In this document: positions 6,097 to 6,610 of the stretch, piece after piece | How positions within the stretch are numbered: position 1 is the stretch's first letter | Layout: each line of letters opens with the position of its first letter | Source: Phycisphaerales bacterium | GTDB lineage: Bacteria; Planctomycetota; Phycisphaerae; Tepidisphaerales; Tepidisphaeraceae | Assembly (NCBI GenBank): GCA_028288905.1 | Contig: JAQGHJ010000491.1 | Coordinates: forward strand, 1-6,610 | DNA: 6,610 bases | Direction of reading: 5' to 3' | Notes under the pieces: generated by a model | Told to the model about the DNA's origin: nothing | The model's input: the letters and a program-made list of their open reading frames with translations, nothing else | Databases searched by the model: none | Program-made: the position numbers and the translations under genes

Positions 6097-6104
6097 ACAA
6101 CGTA

Positions 6105-6132
6105 TTGAACGCGAACCGGCCTGCCGTATCAG
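6105..6132 (+). promoter_or_regulatory. Weak candidate promoter for the lyase gene
   Basis: TTGAAC (6105-6110) and TATCAG (6127-6132), 16 bases apart, loosely resemble sigma-70 -35 and -10 elements. Transcription would begin about 23 bases before the GTG at 6162. The match is partial in a GC-rich genome, so confidence is low. Confidence 0.2.
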
Positions 6133-6161
6133 CGCACGAGGGCCGCGAGGGGGGAGTCACG

Positions 6162-6610
6162 GTGGATAGTTCTCGTTCCGTCGGCACGGCGGCTGAAACA
6201 ACAGGCCGGGCGCCAGTGGGGTCGGCGAAGCAGGCGAGGTCGGCCCCGTGTCCTGTCGGGGCGGAGCCGCTGGAAGCCCGCCGGCTGATGGCCGTCATCA
6301 CGCCGGCAGGCCCGATCCTCGTGTACGAGGACTTCGAGTCGCCCACCCTCAGCGGGTGGGTGAAGGACAAGCCGGGGGCCGGCACGATTGACACGGCCTC
6401 GGGGGCGGGGGTGCCTTCCTACCACGGGGCGAAGGTCGGGCAGTTCTCGCTGCCGGCTGGCAACCAGCGGGCCGAGTTGTACCAATACCCGCCCGAGCCC
6501 AAGGGGGCCGAGCGGTGGTACAGCTTCTCGACGTTCATCTCGGCCGACTACGCGGACGACCCGTACCGGGACATCGTGGCCCAGTGGCACGAGGAGCCGG
6601 ACAAGGACCT
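6162..6610 (+). CDS. Exported polysaccharide lyase (heparin lyase I-like), 3' end outside window
   Basis: GTG at 6162 has GAGGGGGGAG ending five bases before it, which decides the start. In the window 149 residues are coded. Residues 1-32 are Ser/Ala/Arg-rich. Residues 33-44 (GAEPLEARRLMA) match the L-E-x-R-R-L motif seen near the N terminus of many exported planctomycete proteins. The domain begins at ILVYEDFES (52-60) and continues with QRAELYQY (102-109), WYSFSTFISADYADD (119-133) and DIVAQWHEEPD (137-147). This matches the polysaccharide lyase fold that includes heparin lyase I, where the QWH region lies at the active site of the jelly roll. The expected role is beta-elimination of acidic polysaccharide outside the cell or in the periplasm. 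The substrate cannot be read from this part, and roughly the second half of the domain is missing. The frame is intact. The gene diverges from the decayed beta-strand-repeat gene. Confidence 0.87.
   Translation, partial: MDSSRSVGTAAETTGRAPVGSAKQARSAPCPVGAEPLEARRLMAVITPAGPILVYEDFESPTLSGWVKDKPGAGTIDTASGAGVPSYHGAKVGQFSLPAGNQRAELYQYPPEPKGAERWYSFSTFISADYADDPYRDIVAQWHEEPDKD

Larger units (their letters stand above)
5575..6161. other. Long intergenic stretch without a convincing gene
   Basis: The 587 bases lie between the divergent beta-strand-repeat remnant and the lyase. The open frames have shadow-like Arg/Pro/Ser composition and no recognisable motif. The minus frame of the remnant stays open upstream to 5874, but that part looks non-coding. 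Visible items are an eight-G run (5760-5767), the duplicated word CGTGAGCG (5690-5697 and 5701-5708), the 12-base palindrome at 5879-5890, a relatively AT-rich patch near 5991-6040 and a terminator-like hairpin at 6069-6096. No tRNA or rRNA is seen. Confidence 0.55.

Overview
The window is GC-rich with strongly G/C-biased third codon positions. Its gene content points to a planctomycete, probably of the Gemmata group. The indicators are a secreted family-16/DUF1080-like laminin-G-fold protein, an H-X9-DG-type pseudopilin remnant, a remnant of a secreted beta-strand-repeat protein, and an exported polysaccharide lyase with an N-terminal PLEARRLM sequence, like the L-E-x-R-R-L motif common in planctomycete exported proteins. 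This assignment is an inference from gene families; there is no rRNA or other phylogenetic marker here.

Layout: Positions 1-3160 hold four minus-strand genes. In transcription order they are the secreted LamG/DUF1080-like protein (3160-2393), a small CxxC...CxxC zinc-ribbon protein (about 2295-2050), a three-helix membrane protein (1952-1611) and a UbiD-family prenyl-FMN decarboxylase (1484 to beyond base 1, 3' end outside the window). Positions 3161-3638 carry no gene but contain several inverted repeats. One tandem pair lies in the presumed leader of the LamG-like gene, and a second three-hairpin cluster lies at 3474-3535. A small plus-strand lipoprotein gene follows (3639-3863).

Positions 3979-5574 are a minus-strand block of decayed genes. 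A beta-strand-repeat secretory protein (5574-4597) has one in-frame TGA and needs three single-base frame corrections, all missing Gs in G runs. It abuts, at about 4600, the 3' part of a pseudopilin gene that has lost its prepilin N terminus and has one extra base. Positions 5575-6161 have no convincing gene, but they do contain a terminator-like hairpin. A plus-strand polysaccharide lyase (heparin-lyase-I-like) starts at 6162 and runs off the right edge.

The intact genes do not form one pathway. UbiD is a core decarboxylase (in planctomycetes plausibly for menaquinone), while the others are mostly envelope or exported proteins. I found no convincing new defence, mobile or biosynthetic system. 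The observations most worth following are the clustered gene decay with a fused junction and the two hairpin arrays.
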